From assembly GCA_937860165.1 (NCBI GenBank), contig CALMBE010000377.1, forward strand, positions 1 to 6,350: a DNA stretch of 6,350 bases, written 5' to 3'. Below, one piece after another: positions 6,154 through 6,350 of the stretch. Positions within the stretch are counted from its first letter, which is position 1, and every line of letters begins with the position of its first letter. The notes under the pieces are model-generated. The model worked only from the letters and a program-made list of their open reading frames with translations, was not told where the DNA came from and did no database searches. The position numbers and the translations under genes are program-made. Origin of the DNA: an uncultured Planctomycetaceae bacterium (lineage in GTDB: Bacteria; Planctomycetota; Planctomycetia; Pirellulales; Lacipirellulaceae).

Positions 6154-6301
6154 CCGCCGCCCCAGTGGGGGCACCAGAACTTGTCGTAACTCAATACGCA
6201 ACAAGTTGTTGTGGCCTTCTCGGAGTTCACTCGATCGCAACGATCCAACGAGTCTCCCGAATCCCACTTTGCTGGGTTGAACGGGGAAGGATGGAAGAAA
6301 G

Positions 6302-6330
6302 CCACGGAATTTCACAGATTAAACACGGAT
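6302..6330. repeat. Fragment resembling a dispersed CACGGAT/CACAGAT repeat
   Basis: The stretch contains CACGGA, TTTCACAGATTA and ACACGGAT in series. Short runs of this type recur in intergenic DNA of many bacterial genomes, by recollection. Only one imperfect unit is visible, so the call is tentative. Confidence 0.35.
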
Positions 6331-6350
6331 GATTGGGAGTGGTGCGTTTG

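Larger units (their letters stand above)
5780..6350. other. Noncoding region upstream of the transporter
   Basis: No frame here has convincing protein features or a good ribosome site. The region holds two adjacent hairpins (5893-5917 and 5919-5961), a plus-strand promoter candidate (6125-6153) with a GC-rich start region, and a fragment at 6302-6330 resembling dispersed repeats. The transporter's promoter should be in the 5780-6100 part on the minus strand, but I found no well-matched one. Confidence 0.6.

Noticed and set aside
6017..6315. Short open frames on both strands in the right-hand noncoding region
   Set aside because: They have no good ribosome site or recognisable motifs, overlap one another, and the minus-strand one starts in a repeat-like fragment.

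Overview
The window looks like a chromosomal segment of a planctomycete, probably Pirellulales-like. The grounds are a protein with two DUF4159 modules in a row, a typical planctomycete family, next to an MMPL/RND-type transporter, both in GC-rich sequence, plus a strong palindrome of a kind I associate with planctomycete intergenic DNA. The assignment is from memory of family distribution and is moderate at best.

Layout: (1) 2-1168 (+) is the 3' part of a double-DUF4159 gene, cut by the left window edge. (2) 1169-2545 is an AT-richer cassette: a beta-class DNA methyltransferase (1258-2049), followed 2 nt later by a probable restriction endonuclease gene (2052-2539) split by a one-base frameshift at a CCCC run. 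(3) 2546-2636 is a 91-bp scar that fuses a diverged copy of the transporter's 3' end to an exact 30-bp copy of the DUF4159 gene's 3' end. (4) 2637-3550 is a second AT-richer cassette: a HEPN-domain protein and an overlapping small partner that is not a nucleotidyltransferase. (5) 3551-5779 (-) is an MMPL/RND family transporter. (6) 5780-6350 has no convincing gene. It holds two adjacent hairpins, a good sigma70-type promoter pointing out of the right edge, and a fragment resembling a dispersed repeat.

The central observation is the arrangement. The two GC-rich genes are convergent and were probably once direct neighbours. Between them the order is DUF4159 end / restriction-modification cassette / transporter-end copy + DUF4159-end copy / HEPN cassette / transporter end. 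Each cassette is thus bounded by a DUF4159 3' end on the left and a transporter 3' end on the right. Both cassettes are defence- or toxin-antitoxin-like, so this reads as a small hotspot where cargo has been stacked in a convergent intergenic gap.

The best candidate for an undescribed system is the HEPN/partner pair: it has the layout of a toxin-antitoxin operon, but the usual MNT nucleotidyltransferase is replaced by an uncharacterised 130-residue protein, and the HEPN lacks a clear Rx4-6H motif. Function here is inferred from domain resemblance and context only.
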